Assembly (NCBI GenBank): GCA_017889625.1
Contig: JAGGAD010000035.1
Location: 1 to 38,843, forward strand
Source of the DNA: Bacillota bacterium
Lineage (GTDB): Bacteria > Bacillota > Negativicutes > Sporomusales > CTSoil-080
DNA length: 38,843 nucleotides
Direction: 5' to 3'
Both the position numbers and the translations under genes were made by a program. The number at the start of each line of letters is the position of its first letter. The first letter of the stretch is position 1. The notes beneath the pieces were generated by a model. That model saw nothing but the letters and a program-made list of their open reading frames with translations, was not told the DNA's origin and searched no databases. Shown one piece after another: positions 1-9,821 of the stretch.

Positions 1-20
1 TGTTTAGTTTTCAAGGAACA
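1..20 (-). promoter_or_regulatory. boxA-like rRNA leader element
   Basis: Read on the minus strand this is TGTTCCTTGAAAACTAAACA, which resembles the boxA antitermination/processing leader found just before 16S and 23S rRNA genes in Firmicutes. It lies downstream of three tandem promoters on the same strand, so an rRNA operon probably starts just outside the window. No rRNA sequence itself is visible here. Confidence 0.6.
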
Positions 21-89
21 CTTCGTTCGGTTACTAGAACCTCACTTTGGCATTTTTGCCGTTTGCGCCCCGCTTGAGGCGACTTTTAT

Positions 90-118
90 ATATTAACATC
101 ACTGTTCAGTTTTGTCAA
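90..118 (-). promoter_or_regulatory. rrn-type promoter, proximal of three
   Basis: On the minus strand a TTGACA -35 box (113-118) and a TAATAT -10 box (90-95) are separated by exactly 17 bp. The element is nearly identical to the promoter about 84 bp upstream. It points toward the boxA-like leader at the window edge, so it most likely drives an rRNA operon. Confidence 0.75.
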
Positions 119-173
119 CATCTTTTTTTTGTTTCGCTGTTTTAATCACGTCGCCGTTTTCAACAGCTTTTAT

Positions 174-202
174 ATATTAACACAGCGTTTATATTGTGTC
201 AA
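174..202 (-). promoter_or_regulatory. rrn-type promoter, middle of three
   Basis: On the minus strand TTGACA (197-202) and TAATAT (174-179) have a 17-bp spacer. The -10 region shares the string TTAATATATAAAAG with the proximal promoter, so the pair probably arose by local duplication. Confidence 0.75.
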
Positions 203-239
203 TATTTTTTCCCCACATTTTATTTGATAGCTTTTAGCT

Positions 240-268
240 ACTATATAAGTGGGTTGACTTCTAGTCAA
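240..268 (-). promoter_or_regulatory. rrn-type promoter, distal of three
   Basis: On the minus strand TTGACT (263-268) and TATAGT (240-245) have a 17-bp spacer. The -35 box is one arm of a small palindrome, TTGACT-TCT-AGTCAA (254-268). It lies between the gyrA terminator and the two stronger promoters. Confidence 0.55.
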
Positions 269-322
269 TATACAACAACGTCAGCCTACATATTTTAACA
301 CAACTAAATATGTATTATACAT

Positions 323-357
323 AGAAAAAGAGACTGTACTTATTTTATAGTACAGCC
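323..357 (-). terminator. gyrA intrinsic terminator
   Basis: A hairpin with 8-bp arms at 333-340 and 349-356 (GCTGTACT / AGTACAGT on the minus strand, one G-U pair) is followed on that strand by a T-rich tail. It lies 12 bp past the gyrA stop codon and separates gyrA from the rrn-type promoters. Confidence 0.8.
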
Positions 358-368
358 CCTTTAACATT

Positions 369-2804
369 TTAATCCTGATCAACTTTTTTCTCGACTGCAG
401 CCAATGCTACTACATTATCATTTTCGTCGATTCGCATAAGTTTTACCCCTTGAGTATTTCGACTAATAACCGAAACCTCATCAACATCAAACCTTATTAC
501 CACACCTTCACCAGTAATAAGTATTAACTCATGGCCAGGTCGAACTACTTTAATCCCTACAACCTTGCCTGTTTTTTCATTTACCCGGTTATTAATAATA
601 CCTTTACCACCACGAGTTTGTTTACGATATTCATCAAGCTTAGTCCGTTTACCATATCCACCTGCGGTAACCGTTAACAGTTCACTATCCGGTTTAACTG
701 AATCCATACCAACAACAACATCGCCATCTCGTAGCTTAATTCCTCTTACACCACGGGTTGACCGCCCCATTGAACGAACATCAGTTTCATGGAAATTAAT
801 AGTAAGACCATCCATTGTTCCTAGAATTAGATTCATATCGCCATTAGTTAATTTAACATCAATTAACTCGTCATCTTCATCCAGGACAATAGCAATTAAT
901 CCACCGCGCCGCGATGTGTCAAATTCCATTAATTCGGTTTTCTTAACAATACCTTTTTTAGTAGCCATGAATAAGAAACGCCGATTATTAAATTCTCTAA
1001 GTGGGATAACGGCAGTAATTATTTCTTTAGGCTCCAACGTCAGAAGGTTGACTATAGCCGTGCCTTTAGCGGTTCGACTAGCTTCCGGAACTTCATAGCC
1101 TTTAAGTCGATATACACGTCCACGATTAGTAAAAAACAAAATATTATGGTGAGTTGTCGTCACAAAGAGATGTTCTACAAAGTCTTCTTCCTTGGTTCCC
1201 ATTCCTGTAACCCCATGCCCACCTCGTTTTTGACTGCGATAGGTATCTGTTGGCAAACGCTTAATATACCCACCATGGGTGATAGTTATTACAATATCTT
1301 CTTCAGCAATTAAATCTTCTAAATCTAAGTTAGAAACATCAGTCGTAATAATAGTACGGCGCTCATCAGCAAACCGCTTCTTTACATCGGCCAATTCTTC
1401 CTTAATAATTTGAAGAACCTTATGCTCATCAGCCAACACAGCTTCCAACCACTCAATAGTTTCAATAATATCTCGATATTCTTGTTCAATTTTCTCGCGT
1501 TCAAGACCAGTTAATCGCTGCAAACGCATTTCCAGGATCGCCTGGGCTTGTTTTTCACTAAGGCTAAAATTAGTTATTAAACTTCCTTTAGCAATATCCA
1601 CCGTCTGAGACTGGCGAATTGTCGCAATAACCGCATCAAGTTTATCTAAGGCAATTTTTAAACCCTCTAAAATATGGGCTCTGTCTTTAGCCTTAGCCAA
1701 TTCAAACTGAGTCCGACGGACAATTACATCTTTTTGATGTTCAATGTAATAATAAATAATTTCTTTTAAGTTAAGTACCCTCGGGTGTCCATCAACTAAC
1801 GCCAATAAGTTAACGCCAAAGGTATCCTGTAACTGAGTATGCTTGTATAATTGATTTAAAATAACGTCTGGATTTGCATCTCGGCGCAATTCAATTACTA
1901 TTCGCATCCCCGAGCGGTCACTTTCATCCCTGAGATCAGTAATCCCATCAATGGTCTTATCCCGCACTAAATTTGCAATATTTTCAATTAATCGGGCTTT
2001 ATTCACTTGATATGGTATTTCTGTTACCAATATCCGGTGTTTACCACTAGACATCTTCTCAACCTTAGACTGCGCCCGCATTTTTACTGAACCACGCCCA
2101 GTAGTATATGCATCACGAATACCAGCATGCCCTAAAATCAGCGCCCCGGTCGGAAAATCTGGACCTTTAATTACAGTCATTAAATCTTTTACAGTAACTT
2201 CCGGATTATCAATCATCATGAAGATACCTTCAATGACTTCACCCAAATTATGAGGAGGAATATTCGTAGCCATCCCTACAGCAATCCCAGATGAACCATT
2301 AACTAAAAGATTAGGAATCTTAGCCGGCAGCACCGTAGGTTCTTTCAATGACTCATCATAGTTAGGCGTAAAATCAACGGTATTTTTTTCAATATCTTCC
2401 AACATTTCTTCAGCCATTCGCGACATACGAACTTCCGTATACCGCATTGCTGCCGCTGAATCACCATCTACTGAACCAAAGTTACCATGTCCATCCACTA
2501 ATAAATACCGTGTGGAAAAATCCTGAGCAAGACGTACCGTTGCATCATATACCGAAGAATCACCATGCGGATGATATTTACCTAACACTTCACCAACGAT
2601 ACGGGCTGACTTTTTATAAGCCTTATTAGGCGTCATTCCCGCTTCATGCATAGCATACAAAATTCGCCTATGAACAGGTTTTAGTCCATCACGAACATCT
2701 GGCAACGCCCGCATCACAATAACACTCATCGCATAGTTAATATAAGCGGTTTTCATTTCATCTTCTATTCGTACAGGTAAAACCTTTCCTAAACCAAAAT
2801 CCAC
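369..2804 (-). CDS. gyrA: DNA gyrase subunit A
   Basis: This is the breakage-reunion subunit of DNA gyrase, which introduces negative supercoils as an A2B2 complex with GyrB. The 811-residue length is normal. The N-terminal winged-helix/tower region carries the catalytic tyrosine in [11 protein letters not shown]. The quinolone-determining region reads [17 protein letters not shown], with the wild-type Ser and Asp. The C-terminal beta-pinwheel has a GyrA-box-like QKRGGHG and a later TRGGKG. The start is GTG at 2804, preceded by GAGGTGAG. It lies downstream of gyrB on the same strand but is separated from it by three unrelated genes, so it probably has its own promoter. It has its own terminator before a putative rRNA operon, as in Bacillus. 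Identification is secure. Confidence 0.98.
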   Translation of the reverse strand: MDFGLGKVLPVRIEDEMKTAYINYAMSVIVMRALPDVRDGLKPVHRRILYAMHEAGMTPNKAYKKSARIVGEVLGKYHPHGDSSVYDATVRLAQDFSTRYLLVDGHGNFGSVDGDSAAAMRYTEVRMSRMAEEMLEDIEKNTVDFTPNYDESLKEPTVLPAKIPNLLVNGSSGIAVGMATNIPPHNLGEVIEGIFMMIDNPEVTVKDLMTVIKGPDFPTGALILGHAGIRDAYTTGRGSVKMRAQSKVEKMSSGKHRILVTEIPYQVNKARLIENIANLVRDKTIDGITDLRDESDRSGMRIVIELRRDANPDVILNQLYKHTQLQDTFGVNLLALVDGHPRVLNLKEIIYYYIEHQKDVIVRRTQFELAKAKDRAHILEGLKIALDKLDAVIATIRQSQTVDIAKGSLITNFSLSEKQAQAILEMRLQRLTGLEREKIEQEYRDIIETIEWLEAVLADEHKVLQIIKEELADVKKRFADERRTIITTDVSNLDLEDLIAEEDIVITITHGGYIKRLPTDTYRSQKRGGHGVTGMGTKEEDFVEHLFVTTTHHNILFFTNRGRVYRLKGYEVPEASRTAKGTAIVNLLTLEPKEIITAVIPLREFNNRRFLFMATKKGIVKKTELMEFDTSRRGGLIAIVLDEDDELIDVKLTNGDMNLILGTMDGLTINFHETDVRSMGRSTRGVRGIKLRDGDVVVGMDSVKPDSELLTVTAGGYGKRTKLDEYRKQTRGGKGIINNRVNEKTGKVVGIKVVRPGHELILITGEGVVIRFDVDEVSVISRNTQGVKLMRIDENDNVVALAAVEKKVDQD

Positions 2805-2973
2805 GTTCTCACCTCGAACAAAATTAAACTTTGACTTTTATAAATTCCCTATGTCAGCAAAATATTCCTGCTTATTACCTTATTCACTATTTTTTTCGTG
2901 ATTTGTAACCTCTTTACGCTTTGTGAAATATATTATTTTGACACAACGTCACAATAGAAAGAGGCGGATAATA

Positions 2974-3600
2974 TTGGAATTTCTTTATGTCTTTATACTT
3001 GGGATTGCCTTAAGCATAGATGGCTTTTTTACCGGTATAGCTTACGGTTTTAAAGGTATTTCACTTTCTCTGCACTCTCTCTTCATTGTTAGCTTTATAA
3101 CTGCGTGTAGCACTGCACTAGCTATGTATTTTGCCCAACAGATCGGACAGTTTATCAATATATACTTGGCTATAACCACTGGCGCAATCATCCTCATCAC
3201 CCTTGGTGGCATCAACCTTACAAAAGAAATTTTTAACAAAAATAATATTTCTTATAAGTCAATAATTAAAGCTTTATCCTCAAAAAGAGTGAATTTACAT
3301 TTAGATATTATTACCGAGCCACTGGCAGCTGATATCGATCATTCCAACTCAATTAATGCCGCAGAGGCCGTTTTATTGGGGATTGCCCTCGGCATTGATA
3401 ATATGGTTGCAATATTCGCCGCCAGTCTAACTGGTCAACTGCCTTATTATACACCATTGTTAATAGGAGTAATCCAACTTGTTCTCATTACAACTGGGCG
3501 CTGGCTGTCAGCTCGTATTATACCTGATAAAATTCAAAATAACTTTACTTACCTATTTGGGATTATTCTAATTTGCCTTGGCATCTGGCGATTAATGTAA
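2974..3600 (+). CDS. ytaF: YtaF-like sporulation membrane protein (MntP/YtaF family)
   Basis: A polytopic membrane protein of about 208 residues with two homologous hydrophobic halves. Each half carries an acidic motif in its first helix: GIALSIDGFFTGIAYG near the N-terminus and GIALGIDNMVAIFAA near residue 140. This duplicated LGxALxxDxx pattern is typical of the YtaF/MntP family. MntP is a manganese exporter; YtaF is annotated as a sporulation membrane protein whose transport activity is not established. I chose TTG at 2974 because it follows AGAGGCGG at good spacing; an upstream in-frame start would add a basic, non-hydrophobic stretch. It is transcribed toward the origin, against its neighbours gyrA and gyrB. 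Family assignment is fairly sure; the substrate is unknown. Confidence 0.8.
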   Translation: MEFLYVFILGIALSIDGFFTGIAYGFKGISLSLHSLFIVSFITACSTALAMYFAQQIGQFINIYLAITTGAIILITLGGINLTKEIFNKNNISYKSIIKALSSKRVNLHLDIITEPLAADIDHSNSINAAEAVLLGIALGIDNMVAIFAASLTGQLPYYTPLLIGVIQLVLITTGRWLSARIIPDKIQNNFTYLFGIILICLGIWRLM

Positions 3601-3642
3601 ATTATTCTACCTAATTCACAAGTATGTACCAAAATCTTTAAA

Positions 3643-4221
3643 TTATTCTCCGCTATCAAATTTGTACCCATTAATAATAACCTCAATTTCACCATTATTA
3701 GGATTAAATATTAACCCATGAATGGGCACATCTTGAGGAATAAGTGGATTATCCCGTATTTTTTCTACAACTTCTTTTACATTTTGCACCGGATTATGAA
3801 AATTATCTAGCCAGCTTTCTAATTCATTTTCAATCATTTTTATCGCATCAGGTGAAATCCCCCGCTCTAACATTTTTTTCGTAATGCTATGCGACGTAGA
3901 ATGTGCTACCCCACAATCTAAATGACCAATTACAATAACTTCGTTAACCCCTAACTCAAAGATACCAACAATTAAACTTCTAATTGTGGCTTCAAACGGT
4001 CCAGTTACAGAATTTCCAGCATTTTTTATTACTTTGGCTTCTCCTCTTTTTATTCCCATTGCTGGCTCTAAAAAATCAACCAATCTTGTATCCATACAAG
4101 TAAAAATAGCTAATTTACGTGATGGCAATTTATCAGTTTCTTGATAATAATTCACAAACCTTTCCGGTAAATTATTAATAAACTTTTGATTAGCCGCTAA
4201 TACTTGATCTAAAAGTTTCAT
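3643..4221 (-). CDS. Beta-class carbonic anhydrase
   Basis: Catalyses reversible hydration of CO2 to bicarbonate. The zinc-site signature is complete: CMDTR (Cys42, Asp44, Arg46) and HLDC (His100, Cys103), the four-residue Cys-Asp-His-Cys set of beta-class enzymes. The protein is 192 residues, a usual length for the compact bacterial form, with no signal peptide, so it is cytoplasmic. The start is ATG at 4221, directly behind AGGAGG (4227-4232). A possible upstream in-frame start would leave this ribosome-binding site inside the gene. It ends 43 bp from the ytaF stop and is convergent with it. An extended -10 promoter lies about 130 bp upstream. CO2-fixing or acetogenic anaerobes often carry such enzymes, but the role here is inferred only from the family. 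Confidence 0.93.
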   Translation of the reverse strand: MKLLDQVLAANQKFINNLPERFVNYYQETDKLPSRKLAIFTCMDTRLVDFLEPAMGIKRGEAKVIKNAGNSVTGPFEATIRSLIVGIFELGVNEVIVIGHLDCGVAHSTSHSITKKMLERGISPDAIKMIENELESWLDNFHNPVQNVKEVVEKIRDNPLIPQDVPIHGLIFNPNNGEIEVIINGYKFDSGE

Positions 4222-4242
4222 ATAAACCTCCTGAATAGTCAT

Positions 4243-4587
4243 TATAAAAAATTTTAATTTATTTTTATAGGTTTAACGTGGTTACAACAAAAGGGCTGGA
4301 AACTAATCCACCCCAAATAAACGACTTTTAAATTATTAATCCTTACTTATATTATAGCATAAATCCTCATTAGTAAATAGTATTATATGAATATTATTTT
4401 AACTAAACCTTAGCTCGTATTAATTACAACGGCAGTACTATAATATTCCATTAAGGTTTTATTATGCGTTGGTTGTTATATTTTGCTCTAATCGCTACTT
4501 ATTTTAGCTATATCAAAACTACTGCGTTATTTTCATATTCGAAAAATTACGCTAAATATGCTACTATTTAAGCAGTTATCACTATAA
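4243..4587. other. AT-rich intergenic stretch between carbonic anhydrase and riboswitch
   Basis: About 345 bp without a confident gene. It holds the extended -10 promoter for carbonic anhydrase and, on the plus strand, the unidentified promoter of the c-di-AMP riboswitch transcript. A 35-codon open frame at 4464-4571 (starting MRWLLYFALIATYFSYI, with AAGG upstream) encodes a short hydrophobic peptide. Nothing corroborates it, so I do not call it a gene. Confidence 0.5.
4351..4359 (-). promoter_or_regulatory. Extended -10 promoter for carbonic anhydrase gene
   Basis: On the minus strand the sequence is TGCTATAAT, an extended -10 element with a perfect TATAAT. No good -35 box is visible 17 bp upstream, as is common for extended -10 promoters. 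It would give a leader of about 120 nt before the carbonic anhydrase start. Confidence 0.45.
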
Positions 4588-4690
4588 AAAGCCGAATCCA
4601 TTTTTGGTACGGGGGAACCATTTGTGGGGTGAAACTCTTCATTGAGTGGGGTATCCTTATCCTAACCCGTCAGCTAACCTCGGAGGCTAA
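4585..4690 (+). ncRNA. c-di-AMP riboswitch (ydaO/yuaA family)
   Basis: The conserved blocks of the ydaO aptamer occur in order: GCCGAATCC, GGTACGGGGGAACCA, GGGGTGAA, GGGGTATCCTT, and AACCCGTCAGCTAACCTCGG. It ends just before the AAGGAG ribosome-binding site of a secreted NlpC/P60 hydrolase. That is the classic target of this riboswitch, which turns expression off when cyclic di-AMP is high. No strong independent terminator with a T-run is visible between aptamer and gene, so control may act through the ribosome-binding site or an aptamer-overlapping structure. Confidence 0.94.
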
Positions 4691-4703
4691 AAGGAGTTGA
4701 CTA

Positions 4704-5375
4704 TTGAAAAAACTATTGCTTTTGGGTTTTTTTATCCTCGCCTATTCATTTTACCCGGCAATAACTACCGCTCAAATTCCCTATCAACAAGGTGATCAAG
4801 GACAAGATGTAGTTATTATTCAACAAAAACTTAGTAAACTTGGCTTATTTGACGGTAATTTCGATGGAAAATTTGGCCCAAAAACAACTAACGCTGTAAA
4901 AATTTTTCAAAAAAATAACAACTTAGTTACTGATGGAATTGTTGGAGAAGAAACTTTTCGAGCATTACTTGAACCTACTTCCGAAATAAGCCGCGGTAAT
5001 TCCCGGAACAATGTTAGCAAAATTATTAATTACAGCATGAAATTTATTGGTGTTCCTTATGTTTTTGGTGGAACCTCTCCTAATGGCTTTGATTGCTCCG
5101 GCTATGTACAATATGTCTTTGCAAAAAACGGAATAATTCTGCCGCGTACTGCCGATATCCAATTTACTCAAGGAAAGTTGGTATCTAAAAACGATCTTAC
5201 CCCAGGTGATTTAGTGTATTTTACAACTTACGCCCCAGGTGCTTCACATGTAGGAATATATATCGGTGATAATAAATTTATTAATGCCCAATCAAGTAAA
5301 GGCGTAGCTATTGCCAATCTTAGCAATTACTATTGGGCTAGCCGATACTTTGGTGCAAAACGAATTTTAATTTAG
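4704..5375 (+). CDS. Secreted NlpC/P60 cell-wall hydrolase with peptidoglycan-binding domain
   Basis: Probably a gamma-D-glutamyl-diamino-acid endopeptidase that cuts peptidoglycan stem peptides outside the membrane. Residues 1-23 form a signal peptide with a Lys-Lys start, a hydrophobic core and a likely cut after TTA. Residues about 29-88 form one PG_binding_1 repeat (DGKFGPKTTNAVKIFQK). Residues about 105-223 form the NlpC/P60 domain with Cys131 in FDCSGYVQ and His182 in SHVGIYIG; the third polar position appears to be Asn194 in FINAQ. The start is TTG at 4704 behind AAGGAG. It sits directly under a c-di-AMP riboswitch, linking wall hydrolysis to turgor and potassium signalling. It is head-on relative to replication, unlike gyrB and gyrA. 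A strong terminator follows. Confidence 0.92.
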   Translation: MKKLLLLGFFILAYSFYPAITTAQIPYQQGDQGQDVVIIQQKLSKLGLFDGNFDGKFGPKTTNAVKIFQKNNNLVTDGIVGEETFRALLEPTSEISRGNSRNNVSKIINYSMKFIGVPYVFGGTSPNGFDCSGYVQYVFAKNGIILPRTADIQFTQGKLVSKNDLTPGDLVYFTTYAPGASHVGIYIGDNKFINAQSSKGVAIANLSNYYWASRYFGAKRILI

Positions 5376-5395
5376 CCAATAAACAACTAAATAAA

Positions 5396-5446
5396 AGAGA
5401 AGCTACCTATTAAGCAAACTAGCTTTTAGGCAGCTTCTCTTTTTTA
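5396..5446. terminator. Bidirectional terminator between hydrolase gene and gyrB
   Basis: A long imperfect inverted repeat has arms AGAGAAGCTACCTA and TAGGCAGCTTCTCT. It is flanked by AAAA on the left and TTTTTT on the right, so it can end both the plus-strand hydrolase transcript and the minus-strand gyrB transcript. Confidence 0.85.
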
Positions 5447-5449
5447 TAC

Positions 5450-7411
<1,962 letters not shown>

Positions 7412-7417
7412 TCACTT

Positions 7418-7663
7418 TTACTCGTTAGTTATAAACTGGGCTCGTTTTTTTAGAGTTAACGATGAAATAGGTGAAAGATACACTTTTTGGTCAGTAACAA
7501 CAAAACTTTTAGCATTACCCGCAGAAATATCAACTATTAAGTGTTCTTCCTGCATTATTTTCAAAAAATCATCATTTATCACTGATTGGCCATTTTTTAT
7601 ATCGTTAATAGTAATTAAATCTTTTAGCGGAACGATAGTATCAGCACCTAGGTGTAAAAACAT
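7418..7663 (-). CDS. remB: RemB/YaaB-like regulator (DUF370 family)
   Basis: A small protein of 81 residues starting MFLHLGADTIVPLKDLI and ending TLKKRAQFITNE. Both ends match the B. subtilis YaaB (RemB) pattern, and the gene is in the same place, between recF and gyrB. RemA/RemB are DNA-binding regulators of biofilm matrix genes in Bacillus; RemB's own function is poorly defined. The start at 7663 follows AGGGGG. The first 23 bases overlap the end of the DciA-like gene, suggesting translational coupling. Orthology is supported by position and sequence; the regulatory role in this organism is inference. Confidence 0.85.
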   Translation of the reverse strand: MFLHLGADTIVPLKDLITINDIKNGQSVINDDFLKIMQEEHLIVDISAGNAKSFVVTDQKVYLSPISSLTLKKRAQFITNE

Positions 7664-8489
7664 TCTTTTTCCCCCTGATCTTATCCAGCGTACCATCAAT
7701 AATGTTCTTGGTAATGGCTTCAGGTTTAACCCCATATATTAGCATTGCCGCCATAGCAATTTTCATACTATCAGCCTGATTTGAAGCAACGTCTTTACGA
7801 ACTTTATCAACAAGTTCGCTTTTTATTGTCATGAAATCAGTTTTTCGACATTGAATATAGCTTGTACACTCTTTATAACTAAGCCATGGTGCCTGCTTCA
7901 ATAGATTACGTACCTCTATCTTTAAAAGATCACGCTGCTGAATATCACAGGCCACACAATAATCTTGATCTTGAGGACATAGTGTACCACATTGAATACA
8001 TTTTTTCCAATTACTTTTTTGTCTTATTTTACGTAAAGCCATTTCTTTGCATAATATTTTTTTTACCTTTTGGCGTAATTCACCATCGGTTATACACTGA
8101 GCAATATCATCGGCAACACCAATATCATCCTTGCTTAATACAATGGTCTCCGGCTTTATTGTCAATTTTTCTTCATCAACTTCTGAATAATTCTGGTATT
8201 TTTTTAAATATCCTGCTTGAAATTTTATATCATAAATGACTTTTTCGCCAAAAAAGTCATTTATTTGGGTAATAATTTGCTCTTTTAAGGTCATTAAATG
8301 GTGTACCCAGACTGAATTGGTCACCCGAACCATTAACACGCCGTGCGCCAAATTTTCCGGCTCAGATCGTGCTGCAACTTCTTTGCCAACAAGATTAGAC
8401 CAGCTAAAAAGAATTTTTTCAGCCTTATAACGTTTTTCTAGGCCCATTTTTTTAAGTGCCCTGCCCAAAAGATCGCTAAAATGCTGCAT
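7641..8489 (-). CDS. DciA-like (DUF721) protein with C-terminal zinc-ribbon extension
   Basis: Residues 1-95 are a DUF721/DciA domain. The family includes DciA, the ancestral helicase-operating factor used by bacteria without DnaC or DnaI, and its genes often lie beside recF and gyrB. This protein is unusually long at 282 residues. After a linker it has a four-cysteine ribbon, Cys164-x2-Cys167 and Cys178-x2-Cys181, then a predicted helical tail of about 100 residues rich in Lys, Asp and Ser. The cysteines probably bind zinc. The start at 8489 has its GGAG within the last codons of recF, only 2 bp away, so the two are probably translationally coupled. The function of the extension is unknown. 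Confidence 0.8.
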   Translation of the reverse strand: MQHFSDLLGRALKKMGLEKRYKAEKILFSWSNLVGKEVAARSEPENLAHGVLMVRVTNSVWVHHLMTLKEQIITQINDFFGEKVIYDIKFQAGYLKKYQNYSEVDEEKLTIKPETIVLSKDDIGVADDIAQCITDGELRQKVKKILCKEMALRKIRQKSNWKKCIQCGTLCPQDQDYCVACDIQQRDLLKIEVRNLLKQAPWLSYKECTSYIQCRKTDFMTIKSELVDKVRKDVASNQADSMKIAMAAMLIYGVKPEAITKNIIDGTLDKIRGKKNVFTPRC

Positions 8490-8491
8490 AT

Positions 8492-9592
8492 TTATTTCTC
8501 CATAACCATACCAGATTTAACCTGATAATAGTGTCCCATTTTTATTTTTGGAAAAAGTTCTGCATCAGTAGCAGTTATAAACGTTTGTATCCGATTATGA
8601 ATAAATAATAACAACTGTTCTCGCCGCCAAATATCTAATTCACTCATAACATCATCCAACAGCAAAACCGGATATTCTCCAGTTTCGGATTTTAAGAACT
8701 CAAGTTCAGCCAGTTTAAGTGCTAAAATACCAGTTCGTTGCTGACCTTGAGAACCAAAATTTTTAAGTTCTTTGTCATTTACTTTTAATAATATATCGTC
8801 CCGATGCGGACCAACACTAGTACTGCCACGAATAATGTCATTTTCTCGAACTGACTGTAAAGTCTTTATGTACCATTCATAAAGATTTTCAGCTATACCA
8901 TCGTTATTATTGGCTTGATAATAATCAATGGTCAAATTTTCTTTACTTGAGGTCAATCTACGATGCATCAAATTAGCTAACATTCCCAATTTTTTTATAG
9001 CTTCTAACCGTTTATTAACTATAAATACGGCTGCCTTAGCCAATTGTTCATCCCAAGAGTCAAGCATTAATAAATTTGCTTTTTTTTCTTTTATTTTTTT
9101 TAATAAGCTATTACGCTGATTAATAATCCGATTATATTGCAATAAAGATCGATAATAAAGCGGTAAAGCCTGGGAAATTTCTACATCAAGAAACCGCCGT
9201 CGTAAAGCTGGCGACCCTTTTATCAACCCTAAATCTTCCGGCGAAAATAGCACAACATTTAGTGATCCCACAAGTTCCTTAAGTTTTATTGGAAAATCAT
9301 TAAAATATATTTGTCGGTTTGCATCGCAAATAAATTTAAACGATAGTTTATTTTCTATATCTTGGCGTTTAAATATAATATCAACTGTTGCCGTTGATTG
9401 CAACCACTTAATCATGTCATTATCTACTGATGTACGATGAGATCGACCAATGGCTGCAAGATAGATTGCTTCAAGAATATTAGTTTTTCCTTGAGCATTA
9501 TCACCAATAAGAATATTAATATTATCAGTAAAAGTTACTGCTAATTCAGAATAACTGCGAAAATTACGCAATATAAGCTGGCTGACTCTCAT
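8492..9592 (-). CDS. recF: DNA replication/repair protein RecF
   Basis: An SMC-like ATPase that helps load RecA at single-strand gaps through RecO and RecR. The 366 residues show a Walker A motif GDNAQGKTNILEAIY near residue 30, an ABC-type signature around GSQGQQRTGILALKLAEL, and a Walker B/D-loop PVLLLDDVMSELD. The start overlaps the yaaA stop by 4 bp (ATGA), a coupled arrangement conserved in Firmicutes. Confidence 0.97.
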   Translation of the reverse strand: MRVSQLILRNFRSYSELAVTFTDNINILIGDNAQGKTNILEAIYLAAIGRSHRTSVDNDMIKWLQSTATVDIIFKRQDIENKLSFKFICDANRQIYFNDFPIKLKELVGSLNVVLFSPEDLGLIKGSPALRRRFLDVEISQALPLYYRSLLQYNRIINQRNSLLKKIKEKKANLLMLDSWDEQLAKAAVFIVNKRLEAIKKLGMLANLMHRRLTSSKENLTIDYYQANNNDGIAENLYEWYIKTLQSVRENDIIRGSTSVGPHRDDILLKVNDKELKNFGSQGQQRTGILALKLAELEFLKSETGEYPVLLLDDVMSELDIWRREQLLLFIHNRIQTFITATDAELFPKIKMGHYYQVKSGMVMEK

Positions 9593-9813
9593 GGATTTTC
9601 CTGGTCAGCAACTTCCCAACAGCCTAATTCTTCAACTTCGACAATATCACCTGAATATAACTTTTTCCGGCGTTCTGTTACTAAATTGCCATTTACTTTT
9701 ATTAATCCATCAGCTATTAATAATTTGACTTTTCCCCCACTATCTACAGCACTAACTAACTTTAAAAACTGATCAAGGTTAATAGATATTGTATTTATTG
9801 ATATTTTTTCCAT
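9589..9813 (-). CDS. yaaA: S4-domain protein YaaA (RlbA-like)
   Basis: A 74-residue protein made almost entirely of one S4 RNA-binding domain: FLKLVSAVDSGGKVKLLI, then ADGLIKVNGNLVTERRKKLYSGD. This matches the small S4 protein conserved between dnaN and recF in Firmicutes, linked to ribosome assembly in some species. It lies 8 bp downstream of dnaN and overlaps recF by 4 bp, so it belongs to the dnaA-dnaN-recF operon. Confidence 0.92.
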   Translation of the reverse strand: MEKISINTISINLDQFLKLVSAVDSGGKVKLLIADGLIKVNGNLVTERRKKLYSGDIVEVEELGCWEVADQENP

Positions 9814-9821
9814 ATTCCCTC

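Noticed and set aside
1-300. rRNA gene at the left edge
   Set aside because: Only leader and promoter-like sequence is present; no 16S or 23S conserved sequence lies within the window.
565-1098. 177-codon plus-strand frame antisense to gyrA
   Set aside because: It mirrors the gyrA codon pattern and is rich in Ser/Arg/Pro; no promoter or ribosome-binding site is apparent.
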